From: Kitasatospora sp. NBC_01287
GTDB lineage: Bacteria > Actinomycetota > Actinomycetes > Streptomycetales > Streptomycetaceae
DNA: 64,000 nucleotides
Assembly (NCBI RefSeq): GCF_026340565.1
Contig: NZ_JAPEPB010000001.1
Span: 930,001-994,000, forward strand
Direction: 5' to 3'
Position numbers and translations under genes: made by a program
Part shown: in pieces, positions 7,721-15,282 of the stretch
Layout: each line of letters starts with the position of its first letter
How positions within the stretch are numbered: the stretch's first letter is position 1
The notes under the pieces: generated by a model
Told to the model about the DNA's origin: nothing
Seen by the model: only the letters and a program-made list of their open reading frames with translations
Database searches by the model: none

Positions 7721-8821
7721 ATGTCCGCCATGAGGTTGATCTCGGCGCTGGTCGGCGTCCTGCTGCTCGCACTCACGCTCGCCAGCATCCTGCGCACCCT
7801 GGTGGTGCCCCGCGGGCTCTACTCCTCGCTGGTGACGCGGCTGTGGCGCTCACTGCGTGCCCTGCTGCACCTCTGCGCGGCGCCCTTCGGCAACTACCGC
7901 GCGCACGACCGGGCCCAGGCCTGGCTGGCGCCGCTGATCCTGGTCGGCATGCTGTTCTGCTGGCTCTGCGCCCTGCTGGGGTCCTTCACGCTGCTGATGT
8001 ACGCGAGCTCGGGACTCTCCTGGGGCGTCTCGCTGCGCGAGGCCGGGTCCAGCCTCTTCACCCTCGGGTTCGCGAGCGGCGAGCGGCTGCGGCTCTCGGC
8101 GCTGGACTTCCTGGCCGCGGCGACCGGCCCGGTGATGATCGCCCTGCAGATCGCCTACCTGCCCACGCTGTACGGCTCGTACAACCGCCGGGAGGTCGAG
8201 GTCACCCTGCTGCAGTCCCGGGCGGGCGAACCGGCCTGGGGGCCCGAGCTGCTGGCGCGGCAGTCCCTGGTGGACACCGAGACGGCGCTGCCGCAGCTCT
8301 ACCGCGACTGGGAGCGGCTGGCCGCCGAACTGGGCGAGAGCCACTCCAACTACCCGGTGCTGCTCTCCTTCCGCTCGCCACAGCCGCACCGCAGCTGGAT
8401 CGTCGCCCTGATCGCCGTGATGGACGCCGCCGCGATCCAACTCGCCGTCAGCCCGCGCAACGCACCGCCGGAGGCCCGGCTGGTACTGCGCGCCGGTTTC
8501 ACCGCGCTGCGCGACATCGCCCGGGTGGTCCGGATCGACTACGAAGCCGATCCGGAGCCGAACAGCCCGATCCGGATCAGCTACGCCGAGTTCGACGCGG
8601 CGGTCACCATGATCACCGCGGCCGGCTTCGCCACCGAGCGCCCGACGATACTGGCCTGGCCGCACTTCAACGGCTGGCGGGTCAACTACGAGGCCATCGC
8701 CTACGAACTGGCCCGACGCTCGGACGCGGTGCCCGCACTGTGGACGGGCCCGCGCGACTTCCCGGCCACCCCGATCCCGCCGCGCCGACCGGCCGACCGC
8801 AGGCCGGGGCTGGTGCCGTGA
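7721..8821 (+). CDS. Ion-channel-like integral membrane protein
   Basis: A 366-residue protein starting at ATG 7721 (another ATG lies 9 bp on). Three or four membrane helices occupy the first half (LISALVGVLLLALTLASIL; LILVGMLFCWLCALLGSF; ATGPVMIALQIAYLPTLYG). Between them, SSLFTLGFASGERL resembles the pore-loop region of two-helix ion channels but lacks a canonical TVGYG filter. The C-terminal 200 residues are soluble and helical, rich in Glu/Arg. Members of this group are annotated as hypothetical membrane or potential channel proteins in actinobacteria. Function is not known; ion conduction is only a guess from the pore-like segment. Confidence 0.75.
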   Translation: MSAMRLISALVGVLLLALTLASILRTLVVPRGLYSSLVTRLWRSLRALLHLCAAPFGNYRAHDRAQAWLAPLILVGMLFCWLCALLGSFTLLMYASSGLSWGVSLREAGSSLFTLGFASGERLRLSALDFLAAATGPVMIALQIAYLPTLYGSYNRREVEVTLLQSRAGEPAWGPELLARQSLVDTETALPQLYRDWERLAAELGESHSNYPVLLSFRSPQPHRSWIVALIAVMDAAAIQLAVSPRNAPPEARLVLRAGFTALRDIARVVRIDYEADPEPNSPIRISYAEFDAAVTMITAAGFATERPTILAWPHFNGWRVNYEAIAYELARRSDAVPALWTGPRDFPATPIPPRRPADRRPGLVP

Positions 8822-8853
8822 CCGGTCGGAGCATCGCCACCCGTTCGATGATC

Positions 8854-8997
8854 GACACCGGTTCGACCGCTGGCTCTGGTTCAGCCACTGGCTCTGGTTC
8901 AGCCACTGACACCGGTTCGACCACTGACACCGGTTCATCCCTTGGCACTGGTTCGACTATTGACACCGGTTCATCCCTTGACACCGGTTCGACCGTT
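8854..8997. repeat. 18-bp tandem array, 8 units
   Basis: Eight head-to-tail 18-mers of consensus gacaccggttcgaccact with variants (ggctctggttcagccact, ggcactggttcgactatt). The last third of each unit varies most. A degenerate unit precedes the array. It begins about 30 bp after the stop of the membrane protein. A GTG at 8818 overlapping that stop could open an 87-codon Thr/Ser/Gly repeat frame, but I regard the array as non-coding. Confidence 0.9.
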
Positions 8998-9100
8998 GAC
9001 GCCCCAGCGCGCGTTGACATGGAGCGCACTCCAGCATGCAGACTCCTCACCTGCACCGGCGCTACGGCAGCCGCCGGATGAGCGAGCACGAGGAGCCCCC

Positions 9101-10093
9101 GTGAAGTACCGCACCATCGGCCAGGACCCAGCGACCCGCCGGGAGGTGAGCGTGCTCAGCCTGGGCGCGATGAACTTCGGCAGCAGGACCGACGAGAAGA
9201 CCTCGTTCGCCGTCCTGGACCGGTACGTCGCCGCGGGCGGCACCTTCATCGACACGTCGAACAACTACGCCTTCTGGGTGAGTGGAACCCAGGGCGGCGA
9301 GAGCGAGTCGCTACTCGGGCGCTGGCGGCGCAGCCGCGGGATCACCGACGAGGTGGTCATCGCCACCAAGCTGGGCGCCCGCCCACTGACTCCCGCCACC
9401 GACTTCACCAAGGGCGTCGAGGGTCTCTCCGCCCAGGTGATCCGCGACTCCGCCGCCGCGAGCCGGGAGCGGCTCGGCGTCGAGAAGCTCGACCTGCTGT
9501 ACGCGCACATCGAGGACGAGCGGGTGGCCCCCGCCGAGACGGTGGCCGCCTTCGCCGAGCTGGTGGCGGAGGGGAGCGTGGGCCTGCTCGGGGTGAGCAA
9601 CCACTGGACCTGGCGGGTGGAGCGCGCCCGGGCCCTGGCGGCGGCGGCCGGGCTGCCCGGGTACGAGGTGCTCCAGTACCACCACACCTACCTGCGCCGA
9701 CGCACCGACCTCCCGACCCTGCGCTCGGCGGACGGCAGCATCGGAGTGGCGAGCGGCGAGGTGCTGAGCTACCTGCGCGCCGAGCCGGGCCTCGCGCTGG
9801 TCGCCTACTCGCCGCTGCTCGCCGGCTCCTACGTCCGACCGGACCGCCCGCTCGGCCCGGAGTTCGAGCACCCGGGCACCGCGGCCCGACTCGCCGCGCT
9901 GCACGCGGTGGCCAAGGAGACCGGTGCGAGCGCCGGCCAGGTGGTGCTGGCCTGGCTGATCGGCGGCCAGGTCCCGGTGATCCCCCTGGTCGGCGCCTCC
10001 TCGGTGGCGCAGTTGGACGAGAGCCTGGCGGCGGTCGAGCTGGAGCTGACCGAGGAGCAGCGCCGGCAGTTGGACGAGGCCGGTCAGGCATAG
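9101..10093 (+). CDS. Aldo/keto reductase
   Basis: A 330-residue NADPH-dependent oxidoreductase. GTG 9101 has gaggag 5 bp upstream and coincides with the start of homology (KYRTIGQDPATRREVSVLSL). The (beta/alpha)8 AKR fold shows GGTFIDTSNNYAFW (catalytic Asp and Tyr region), VVIATKLGAR (catalytic Lys), LDLLYAHIED at the His position, and the NADP-binding end PVIPLVGASSVAQLDESL. It reduces or oxidises small carbonyl or sugar substrates; the substrate cannot be told. It stands alone between repeat DNA and the encapsulin promoter region. Confidence 0.9.
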   Translation: MKYRTIGQDPATRREVSVLSLGAMNFGSRTDEKTSFAVLDRYVAAGGTFIDTSNNYAFWVSGTQGGESESLLGRWRRSRGITDEVVIATKLGARPLTPATDFTKGVEGLSAQVIRDSAAASRERLGVEKLDLLYAHIEDERVAPAETVAAFAELVAEGSVGLLGVSNHWTWRVERARALAAAAGLPGYEVLQYHHTYLRRRTDLPTLRSADGSIGVASGEVLSYLRAEPGLALVAYSPLLAGSYVRPDRPLGPEFEHPGTAARLAALHAVAKETGASAGQVVLAWLIGGQVPVIPLVGASSVAQLDESLAAVELELTEEQRRQLDEAGQA

Positions 10094-10117
10094 GTCCGCA
10101 GAGCCGGAATCCACTAA

Positions 10118-10146
10118 TTGCACAAGGTCCAGCGGATCATTAATGC
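10118..10146 (+). promoter_or_regulatory. Putative promoter TTGCAC-N17-TAATGC
   Basis: A -35-like TTGCAC (10118) and -10-like TAATGC (10141) are spaced by 17 bp in an unusually AT-rich stretch. It would start transcription just before the small frame at 10160 and about 320 bp upstream of the encapsulin gene. Confidence 0.35.
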
Positions 10147-10159
10147 GACAATCCTACTT

Positions 10160-10246
10160 ATGGTTCCCAATAGGAGAAACGCTGCCCGGAGCCACCCACT
10201 GAACCCACTCGGCGGCATATTCGAACTGTTAGTCGATAAAGGCTGA
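10160..10246 (+). CDS. Possible 28-residue small ORF upstream of encapsulin
   Basis: ATG 10160 opens a 28-codon frame beginning MVPNRRNAARSHPLNP and ending GIFELLVDKG, stop at 10244-10246. It lies immediately after the putative promoter and contains a TTA leucine codon, the rare bldA-dependent codon of streptomycetes. Composition (basic start, hydrophobic acidic end) is peptide-like, but there is no clear ribosome site and no homology I recognise. It may be a leader or chance. Confidence 0.25.
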   Translation: MVPNRRNAARSHPLNPLGGIFELLVDKG

Positions 10247-10472
10247 TGCGTTCGCCTCAAACGGCGCATTTCCGCAGTTCACACGCCCCGTCGAGCACCG
10301 GCTGCCCCGCGGGGGCGCGGGCCGGGAGGAGTGCTTCCCGGAAAAGCCGGTGATTTTGCTGATCTCCCACTCCTGAACGTCGGCCGTGCGGTGGAATCTG
10401 AGTACGCAACGGATCCCTCGCGGCAGCGGATCTCGCCCGGCTGCCGGCGACCGTGACGAATGGAGATAGCCG
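10247..10472. other. 5' region of the encapsulin gene
   Basis: No gene seen. A ggag 8 bases before ATG 10473 is the ribosome site of the encapsulin. The first third is less GC-rich than the coding DNA around it, consistent with a long regulated leader. Confidence 0.4.
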
Positions 10473-11897
10473 ATGTCGATCGAGACCGGGCCGGCACCGA
10501 CCGAACCGCAGAACGTCCAGGTGCGCGCTCAGCTCAGCCTGAGCACGGTGGCGGCGCGCAACCTCGCCACCACCACCAAGTCCCAGCCCCAGATGCAGGG
10601 GATCAGCTCGCGCTGGCTGCTGCGTGCCCTGCCCTGGGTGCAGGTCTCCGGCGGCACCTACCGGGTGAACCGCCGCCTGAGCTACACGGTCGGCCGCGGC
10701 CGGGTGAGCTTCGTGAAGACCGGAACCGAGGTGCGGGTCGTCCCGCCGTCGCTGCGCGAGATCCCGGTGCTGCGCGGAGTGGCGGACGAGGCGCTGCTGG
10801 GCGAGCTGGCCGGCCGCTTCGCCCAGCGCGAGGTCGCCGCCGGCGAGGTGCTGGTCGAGGCCGGCCAGCCGGTCGACGAGATCTACCTGATCGCCCACGG
10901 CAAGATCGACAAGATCGGCACCGGCAAGTACGGCGAGGCCGCCGTGCTCGGCAACCTCGCCGACGGCGACCACCTGGGGGACGAGGCGGTCCGCCAGTCG
11001 GACGCCCTGTGGGAGTACACCATCAAGGCGGCCACCTCCGGCACCGTGCTCACCCTCCCCTGGGGCGCGTTCCAGGAGCTGGCCGACCGCTCCGCGGAGC
11101 TGCGCGAGCAGATCAACCAGTACCTGACCGGGGCGGGCCAGGCGCAGAACCAGCACGGCGAGGCCGACATCGAGCTGGCCGCGGGGCACGACGGCGAGCC
11201 GGAGCTGCCGAGCACCTTCGTGGACTACGAGCTGGCCCCGCGCGAGTACGAGCTGAGCGTGGCGCAGACCGTGCTGCGGGTGCACAGCCGGGTCGCCGAC
11301 CTCTTCAACGACCCGATGAACCAGATCGAGCAGCAGCTGAAGCTGACCGTCGAGGCGCTGCGCGAGCGCCAGGAGTTCGAGGTGGTCAACAACCCGGAGT
11401 TCGGCCTGCTCGCCAACGCCGACTACGAGCAGCGGATCCAGACCCACTCCGGCCCGCCCACCCCCGACGACCTGGACGAGCTGCTCAGCCTGCGGCGCGA
11501 GACCTCCCACCTCTTCGCCCACCCGCGCGCCATCGCCGCCTTCGGGCGCGAGTGCAGCAAGCGCGGCATCTACTTCGGTTCGGTCGATGTCGGCGGCCAC
11601 CACATCCCGGCCTGGCGCGGCGTGCCGATCTTCCCCTGCGGCAAGATCCCGGTGGCCGACGGGCACACCTCCTCGATCATCGCGATGCGGGCCGGCGAGT
11701 CCAACCAGGGCGTGGTCGGCCTGCACCAGACGGGCATCCCGGACGAGTACGAGCCCGGGCTGAACGTCCGGTTCATGGGCATCAACGAGAAGGCCGTGAT
11801 CTCCTACCTGGTCAGCACCTACTACTCCGCCGCCATCCTGGTGCCCGACGCGCTCGGCGTGCTGGAGAACGTCGAGGTGTCGCGCCCTCGTGACTGA
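10473..11897 (+). CDS. Family 2B encapsulin shell protein with cyclic-nucleotide-binding-like domain (EshA-like)
   Basis: A 474-residue protein. Residues 1-85 form the extended N-terminal arm ([20 protein letters not shown]). Residues 92-215 are a cyclic-nucleotide-binding-type beta roll ([51 protein letters not shown]). Residues 245-474 carry the HK97-like shell core ([57 protein letters not shown]). This layout is that of family 2B encapsulins, which include streptomycete EshA and self-assemble into icosahedral protein compartments. Family 2B shells usually sit beside a terpene cyclase such as 2-methylisoborneol synthase whose disordered N-terminus is the loading signal; no cyclase is present here. 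The next gene instead encodes a short disordered protein with loading-type motifs. Confidence 0.93.
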   Translation: MSIETGPAPTEPQNVQVRAQLSLSTVAARNLATTTKSQPQMQGISSRWLLRALPWVQVSGGTYRVNRRLSYTVGRGRVSFVKTGTEVRVVPPSLREIPVLRGVADEALLGELAGRFAQREVAAGEVLVEAGQPVDEIYLIAHGKIDKIGTGKYGEAAVLGNLADGDHLGDEAVRQSDALWEYTIKAATSGTVLTLPWGAFQELADRSAELREQINQYLTGAGQAQNQHGEADIELAAGHDGEPELPSTFVDYELAPREYELSVAQTVLRVHSRVADLFNDPMNQIEQQLKLTVEALRERQEFEVVNNPEFGLLANADYEQRIQTHSGPPTPDDLDELLSLRRETSHLFAHPRAIAAFGRECSKRGIYFGSVDVGGHHIPAWRGVPIFPCGKIPVADGHTSSIIAMRAGESNQGVVGLHQTGIPDEYEPGLNVRFMGINEKAVISYLVSTYYSAAILVPDALGVLENVEVSRPRD

Positions 11898-11987
11898 CGG
11901 GATCCCACAAGAGGACGTCCCCGCCGGCACCCCCTCCACCGCTCCACCGCTCCAGCACGGACCACGGACCACGGAAGGAGAACTGAC

Positions 11988-12299
11988 ATGACATCAGCAG
12001 AGCCGACCCCACCCTCCCGGAGCCGCTTCAACGCCGGGCCGACGGGGCTCGGCACGGCAGCGGCCCGGCTGCCCGCCCGACCCGGGATCGACCGGGCGGT
12101 GCAGGAGCGCTCGACCGACCGGCGGCCCGCGGCCGCCGAAGCGGTGGCGACCCGCGCCGCGAACGGGGCCGCCCGCGCGGTTGGGACGGCGTCGGCCCGG
12201 GCATCGGGCGGACGGATCCCCAGCGGCCCGACCGGTCTGGGCACCACCGGCTTCGGGCTGTCCGCCGTCCCTGGGCAACCCGCTCCTCCGGTGCGCTGA
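11988..12299 (+). CDS. Disordered 103-residue protein with two GPTGLGT motifs, candidate stand-alone encapsulin cargo tag
   Basis: ATG 11988 has a strong ggaaggag ribosome site and follows the shell gene by 90 bp on the same strand. The protein is Ala/Pro/Arg/Gly-rich with no Cys, Trp or Tyr and cannot hold an enzyme domain. Two near-identical motifs flank a helical Ala/Arg stretch: NAGPTGLGTAAARL (residues 15-28) and SGPTGLGTTGFGLS (79-92). From memory, disordered N-terminal regions of 2-methylisoborneol synthases, the usual family 2B cargo, contain a similar GPTGxGT element. I infer a bivalent shell-binding peptide: a cargo that lost its enzyme, an adaptor, or a shell-assembly factor. The function is unproven; reality of the gene is well supported by its ribosome site and the motif duplication. 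Confidence 0.75.
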   Translation: MTSAEPTPPSRSRFNAGPTGLGTAAARLPARPGIDRAVQERSTDRRPAAAEAVATRAANGAARAVGTASARASGGRIPSGPTGLGTTGFGLSAVPGQPAPPVR

Positions 12300-12362
12300 C
12301 CCGGGCCGGACAGACCGGGGCGCCCACCCCGAGCGGCCCGTCTCAGGGTCGGCCCGGCCGCC

Positions 12363-12404
12363 GGGCCTCGTTCAGCCGTCCTCGCCGTCAGCTGAACGAG
12401 GCCC
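12363..12404. terminator. Bidirectional hairpin terminator
   Basis: GGGCCTCGTTCAGC (12363-12376) and GCTGAACGAGGCCC (12391-12404) are perfect 14-bp complementary arms with a 14-base loop. It lies between the convergent encapsulin and DUF3574 genes and overlaps the last codons of the latter. Confidence 0.75.
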
Positions 12405-12828
12405 GCACCGGTTCATCGACCCTGCCGACCGACTCCTGCTGGAAGGCCAGGTCGTACTGGCGGCGGATGCTCTCGATCCTGCTGTCCGCCGCCGCGGTCA
12501 TGACGCGTGGATAGAACACGATCACCTGGTAGGACCGCTCCTTCTGGATCACCCCCGCGCTGTCGCGGTACTGGCCGCGCCCCTCCTGCACGGTGACACC
12601 GTCCGGGAACATCGGGGTCACCCGCTGGTCCAGGAAGTCCTGGAACTCCTGCTCGCTGATCGCCGACCCACCGTCCGGGCGCTGGGTGCCGAAGTACAAC
12701 TCGGTGCGGGTGTAGGCGTCGTGCGGAGCACGGGGCAGTCCGATGGCGGCCGACTCCGACCCGAGCAGCGCGCCGCCCGCCAGCAGGGCCAGGCCGCCGA
12801 ACAGCCAGATCCGGTTCTTGGTGTCCAC
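12388..12828 (-). CDS. DUF3574 exported protein
   Basis: A 146-residue protein starting at ATG 12828. The N-terminus has a short charged start (MDTKNR) and a hydrophobic segment (IWLFGGLALLAGGALLGS), a signal peptide or anchor. The mature part matches DUF3574: TRTELYFGTQRPDGG, then FQDFLDQRVTPMFPDGVTVQ, then QVIVFYPRV. The family is an uncharacterised secreted alpha/beta protein found in many proteobacteria and actinobacteria. Its 3' end forms one arm of a terminator shared with the encapsulin locus. Confidence 0.85.
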   Translation of the reverse strand: MDTKNRIWLFGGLALLAGGALLGSESAAIGLPRAPHDAYTRTELYFGTQRPDGGSAISEQEFQDFLDQRVTPMFPDGVTVQEGRGQYRDSAGVIQKERSYQVIVFYPRVMTAAADSRIESIRRQYDLAFQQESVGRVDEPVRASFS

Positions 12829-12868
12829 AGCCGGTCCAACGCGACCGGGCGCCCGAGGTCACGCCTGG

Positions 12869-13303
12869 TCAGGGCTTGCGCGTGGCCGCCTCGACGCAGC
12901 GGGCCAGCAGCGCGCGCAGGGTCTCCCGCTCGGCAGGGGTGAACTCGCCCGCGAGGCGCCGCTCGAAGGCGACGGCCCGGGTCTCGGCGATCCGCACGGA
13001 CTCCTGGCCCTCCGCGGTGAGGCGGGTCTCCAGCATCTTCTGGTGCCAGGGGTGGGGTGAACGCTCGATCAGGCCGATCTCCTGGAGGTTCTTCAGCAGT
13101 GCCGCCATCGCCTGCGGCGTGACCAGGCAGGCGCGGGCCAGCGCCGCACCGGAGATCCCCGGATTCTCGGCGAGCACGGCGAGCGCCGCGTACTGCGGCA
13201 CGCTCAGCCCCGAACCGCTCAGCGCGGCGGCCTTGGCGGCCATCACCGCCTGCTCGGTGCGCTTGAGGTCCAGACCGAGCCGCTCCTCGGGAGGCATACC
13301 CAT
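12869..13303 (-). CDS. MarR family transcriptional regulator
   Basis: A 144-residue winged-helix regulator; ATG 13303 is chosen, with an alternative ATG two codons later. The MarR core is clear: LSVPQYAALAVLAENPGISG, then AALARACLVTPQAMAALLKN as recognition helix, then a wing around RSPHPWHQKMLETRLTAEG. C-terminal helices for dimerisation follow. It is divergent from a short-chain dehydrogenase with two inverted repeats between them, the standard layout of a MarR repressor controlling a detoxifying oxidoreductase and itself. The inducer is unknown. Confidence 0.9.
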   Translation of the reverse strand: MGMPPEERLGLDLKRTEQAVMAAKAAALSGSGLSVPQYAALAVLAENPGISGAALARACLVTPQAMAALLKNLQEIGLIERSPHPWHQKMLETRLTAEGQESVRIAETRAVAFERRLAGEFTPAERETLRALLARCVEAATRKP

Positions 13304-13378
13304 GAGCGGGATCCTACAGACTCGAACATAGGTCAGCGCTGTGGCAACGCCCAGATGCCTGATGTTCCTCAATGCTCG

Positions 13379-13398
13379 ATCGATGATCAAGCATCGAT
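13379..13398. promoter_or_regulatory. Inverted repeat, candidate MarR site
   Basis: ATCGATG (13379-13385), 6-base spacer, CATCGAT (13392-13398). It is nearer to the MarR gene than the second palindrome and could serve autoregulation. Confidence 0.45.
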
Positions 13399-13411
13399 CA
13401 CATGACAAGCC

Positions 13412-13440
13412 TTGGCATAGTATCAATACATTGATATAAA
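13412..13440 (+). promoter_or_regulatory. SDR promoter (TTGGCA-N17-TATAAA) with embedded palindrome
   Basis: TTGGCA (13412-13417) and TATAAA (13435-13440) are 17 bp apart. The palindrome TATCAAT-AC-ATTGATA (13421-13436) fills the spacer. Transcription would begin at or next to ATG 13448, so the mRNA is probably leaderless. A repressor on the palindrome would directly block polymerase. Confidence 0.55.
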
Positions 13441-13447
13441 TCAGCTC

Positions 13448-14335
13448 ATGGATGCCCTGACTCCCCCCACCCTCCGAGACCGCACCGTCCTCATCACCGG
13501 CGCCACCCAGGGCCTCGGCCGCGGCCTCGCCCTCGAACTCGCCCGCCGAGGTGCCACCCTGCTGCTGCACGGACGCGACGCCGCCCGGCTCGACTCGGTC
13601 CTCGCGGACGTACGCGAGGCCGGCGCTCCGCAGGCCCGCGGCTACCTGGCCGACCTGGCCGACCTCGACCAGGTGCGGGCGCTGGCCGTCCGCCTCTCGG
13701 CGGCCGAACCGCGTCTGGACGTCCTGGTCAACAACGCCGTGGCCGGTGGCGGGACCCAGCCCACCGTCCGCGAGACCGGGGCGCAGGGTCACGAGCTCCG
13801 ACTCACCGTCAACCACCTGGCGCCGCACCTGCTGACCCAGCTGCTGCTGCCGCTGCTCGTGCGAGGCCGGGCCGAGGCCGGCGCCGCCGCCGCCCGGGTG
13901 GTCAACATCGCCTCGATCGGGCAAGCGGCGATCGACTTCACCGACCCGATGCTGGAGCAGGACTACGAGGGTCTGGAGGCGTACTGCCGCAGCAAGCTCG
14001 CCCTGATCATGTCGACCTTCGACCTGGCGGCCGCCCTCCCCGCACAGCAGGTCACGGTCAACACCCTGCACCCGGCGCACCTGATGGACACCGAGGGCGT
14101 CCGCGCCTACGGCCTGACCCCGCGGGTCGGGGTGGAGGAGGGGGTTCGCCCGACCGTCCGGCTGATCGCGGACCCGGAGCTGGCGGGCGTCACCGGCCGC
14201 TACTTCGACCAGTTCACCGACACCCGCGCCCACGAACAGGCCTACGACCCCGAGGCCCGCGCGCGCCTGGCCGAACTGACCGAGCGCCTCACCGCACCGT
14301 TCAGCGCCCCGATCGACCGGCCCCGCAGCCGCTGA
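13448..14335 (+). CDS. Short-chain dehydrogenase/reductase
   Basis: A 295-residue NAD(P)-dependent oxidoreductase. The Rossmann start VLITGATQGLGRGLALELAR has the TGxxxGxG motif; LVNNAVAGGG is the NNA-type motif; the catalytic Ser is in VVNIASIGQA and the Tyr-x-x-x-Lys is YCRSKLAL (residues 179-183). The C-terminal extension YFDQFTDTRAHEQAYDPEAR resembles retinol-dehydrogenase-like SDRs. There is no ribosome site before ATG 13448, fitting leaderless translation from the promoter 8 bp upstream. Divergent MarR suggests inducible expression against a toxic carbonyl or aromatic compound. Confidence 0.9.
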   Translation: MDALTPPTLRDRTVLITGATQGLGRGLALELARRGATLLLHGRDAARLDSVLADVREAGAPQARGYLADLADLDQVRALAVRLSAAEPRLDVLVNNAVAGGGTQPTVRETGAQGHELRLTVNHLAPHLLTQLLLPLLVRGRAEAGAAAARVVNIASIGQAAIDFTDPMLEQDYEGLEAYCRSKLALIMSTFDLAAALPAQQVTVNTLHPAHLMDTEGVRAYGLTPRVGVEEGVRPTVRLIADPELAGVTGRYFDQFTDTRAHEQAYDPEARARLAELTERLTAPFSAPIDRPRSR

Positions 14336-14441
14336 CAGCGAACGACCGATCCCGGAGCCGCCGACCCCGGCACGGCTGATCCCGGAACGGCGACCCGCAG
14401 AACGTCAAGACCCCCGGCGCCGCCAGAACCGAAGCACGCGC

Positions 14442-14458
14442 CGAGGGCCCGGCCCTCG
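14442..14458. terminator. Weak hairpin between convergent genes
   Basis: CGAGGG (14442-14447), five-base loop, CCCTCG (14453-14458), between the convergent SDR and O-methyltransferase genes. Short stem and no U tract, so low confidence. Confidence 0.35.
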
Positions 14459-14474
14459 CACCGGTCGCCGCCGA

Positions 14475-15143
14475 TCAGCTCATCACGCGGATCAGCGTGA
14501 ACCCGTCGTACCCCTTGCTGCCGACGGTCTGCACCGCCGTCGCCTCCACCCGGGGCTCAGCGGCGATCAGCTCGTGCATCCTGCGGATCCCGACGACCGA
14601 CGGGTCGGTGCTGTCGGCGTCAGCGACCGCGCCACCGCGCACCACGTTGTCCACGATGATCAGCGAGCCGGGGCGGGTCAGCCGCAGCGCCCATTCGAGG
14701 TATTCGGGGTTGCTGGGCTTGTCCGCGTCGATGAAGACCAGGTCGAACGGCTCGGCGCCGTCGTCCACCAGCTCCGCCAGGCTGTCGGCGGCCCGGCCGG
14801 TACGCACCTCGGCCACCTTCTCCAGCCCCGCCTCGTGCAGGTTGGCCCGGGCGACGGCGGCGTGTGCCGGGGAGAGCTCCAGCGAGACCAACCGCCCGCC
14901 GGCGGGCAGCGCCCGGCCCAGCCAGATCGCGCTGTATCCGCCGAGCGAGCCGACCTCCAGGATCCGCTTGGCCCCCACCGTCAGGGCCAGCAGGTGGAGC
15001 AGCTTGCCCTGGGTGGGCGAGACGGCGATCTGCGGCAGGCCGGCCTTCGCGCTGGTCGCCAGCGCGGCGGTCAGCGCCGCGTCCTCCCCGACCAGCGCCT
15101 CGTTGAGGTACTGGTCGACCACGCCCCACTGCTGATCTGCCAT
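14475..15143 (-). CDS. Class I SAM-dependent O-methyltransferase (CCoAOMT-like)
   Basis: A 222-residue protein. ATG 15143 is preceded by ggagag; an upstream in-frame start lacks one. The SAM-binding motif is ILEVGSLGGYSAIWLGRALP, followed by LVSLELSPAHAAVARANL and the metal/catalytic region DLVFIDADKPSNPEYLEWAL and SLIIVDNVVRGG. These are the hallmarks of the caffeoyl-CoA/catechol O-methyltransferase family (Mg-dependent, small cytosolic enzymes). The substrate is probably a catechol-type metabolite. It stands just downstream of the DedA gene on the same strand, 139 bp away. Confidence 0.92.
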   Translation of the reverse strand: MADQQWGVVDQYLNEALVGEDAALTAALATSAKAGLPQIAVSPTQGKLLHLLALTVGAKRILEVGSLGGYSAIWLGRALPAGGRLVSLELSPAHAAVARANLHEAGLEKVAEVRTGRAADSLAELVDDGAEPFDLVFIDADKPSNPEYLEWALRLTRPGSLIIVDNVVRGGAVADADSTDPSVVGIRRMHELIAAEPRVEATAVQTVGSKGYDGFTLIRVMS

Positions 15144-15282
15144 CGGTTCTCTCCGCACTCTCACCCGCGCCCACCGGACGTACCGGCGACGATCTTACGT
15201 GCGGCGCCGGGCCACCGGTGGCAGGACACCAGTGGCGGGGCATCGGCCGGAGTCGGGGTGGCGGGGTGGCGGGGCGAACCGC

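Noticed and set aside
8818..9081. GTG frame overlapping the channel-like gene and encoding Thr/Ser/Gly repeats
   Set aside because: The frame exists only because the 18-bp units are a multiple of three. Its last part runs into DNA with no coding character, and the aldo/keto reductase has its own ribosome site.
10473..12299. Prophage remnant because of the HK97-like fold
   Set aside because: The shell protein carries the cyclic-nucleotide-type domain of family 2B encapsulins and no portal, terminase, protease or tail genes are nearby.
10473..14335. 2-methylisoborneol cluster (terpene cyclase and GPP methyltransferase) beside the encapsulin
   Set aside because: No terpene cyclase motifs (DDxxD/NSE-like) were found in any frame around the locus, and the nearby O-methyltransferase is a CCoAOMT-type enzyme, not a prenyl-diphosphate C-methyltransferase.
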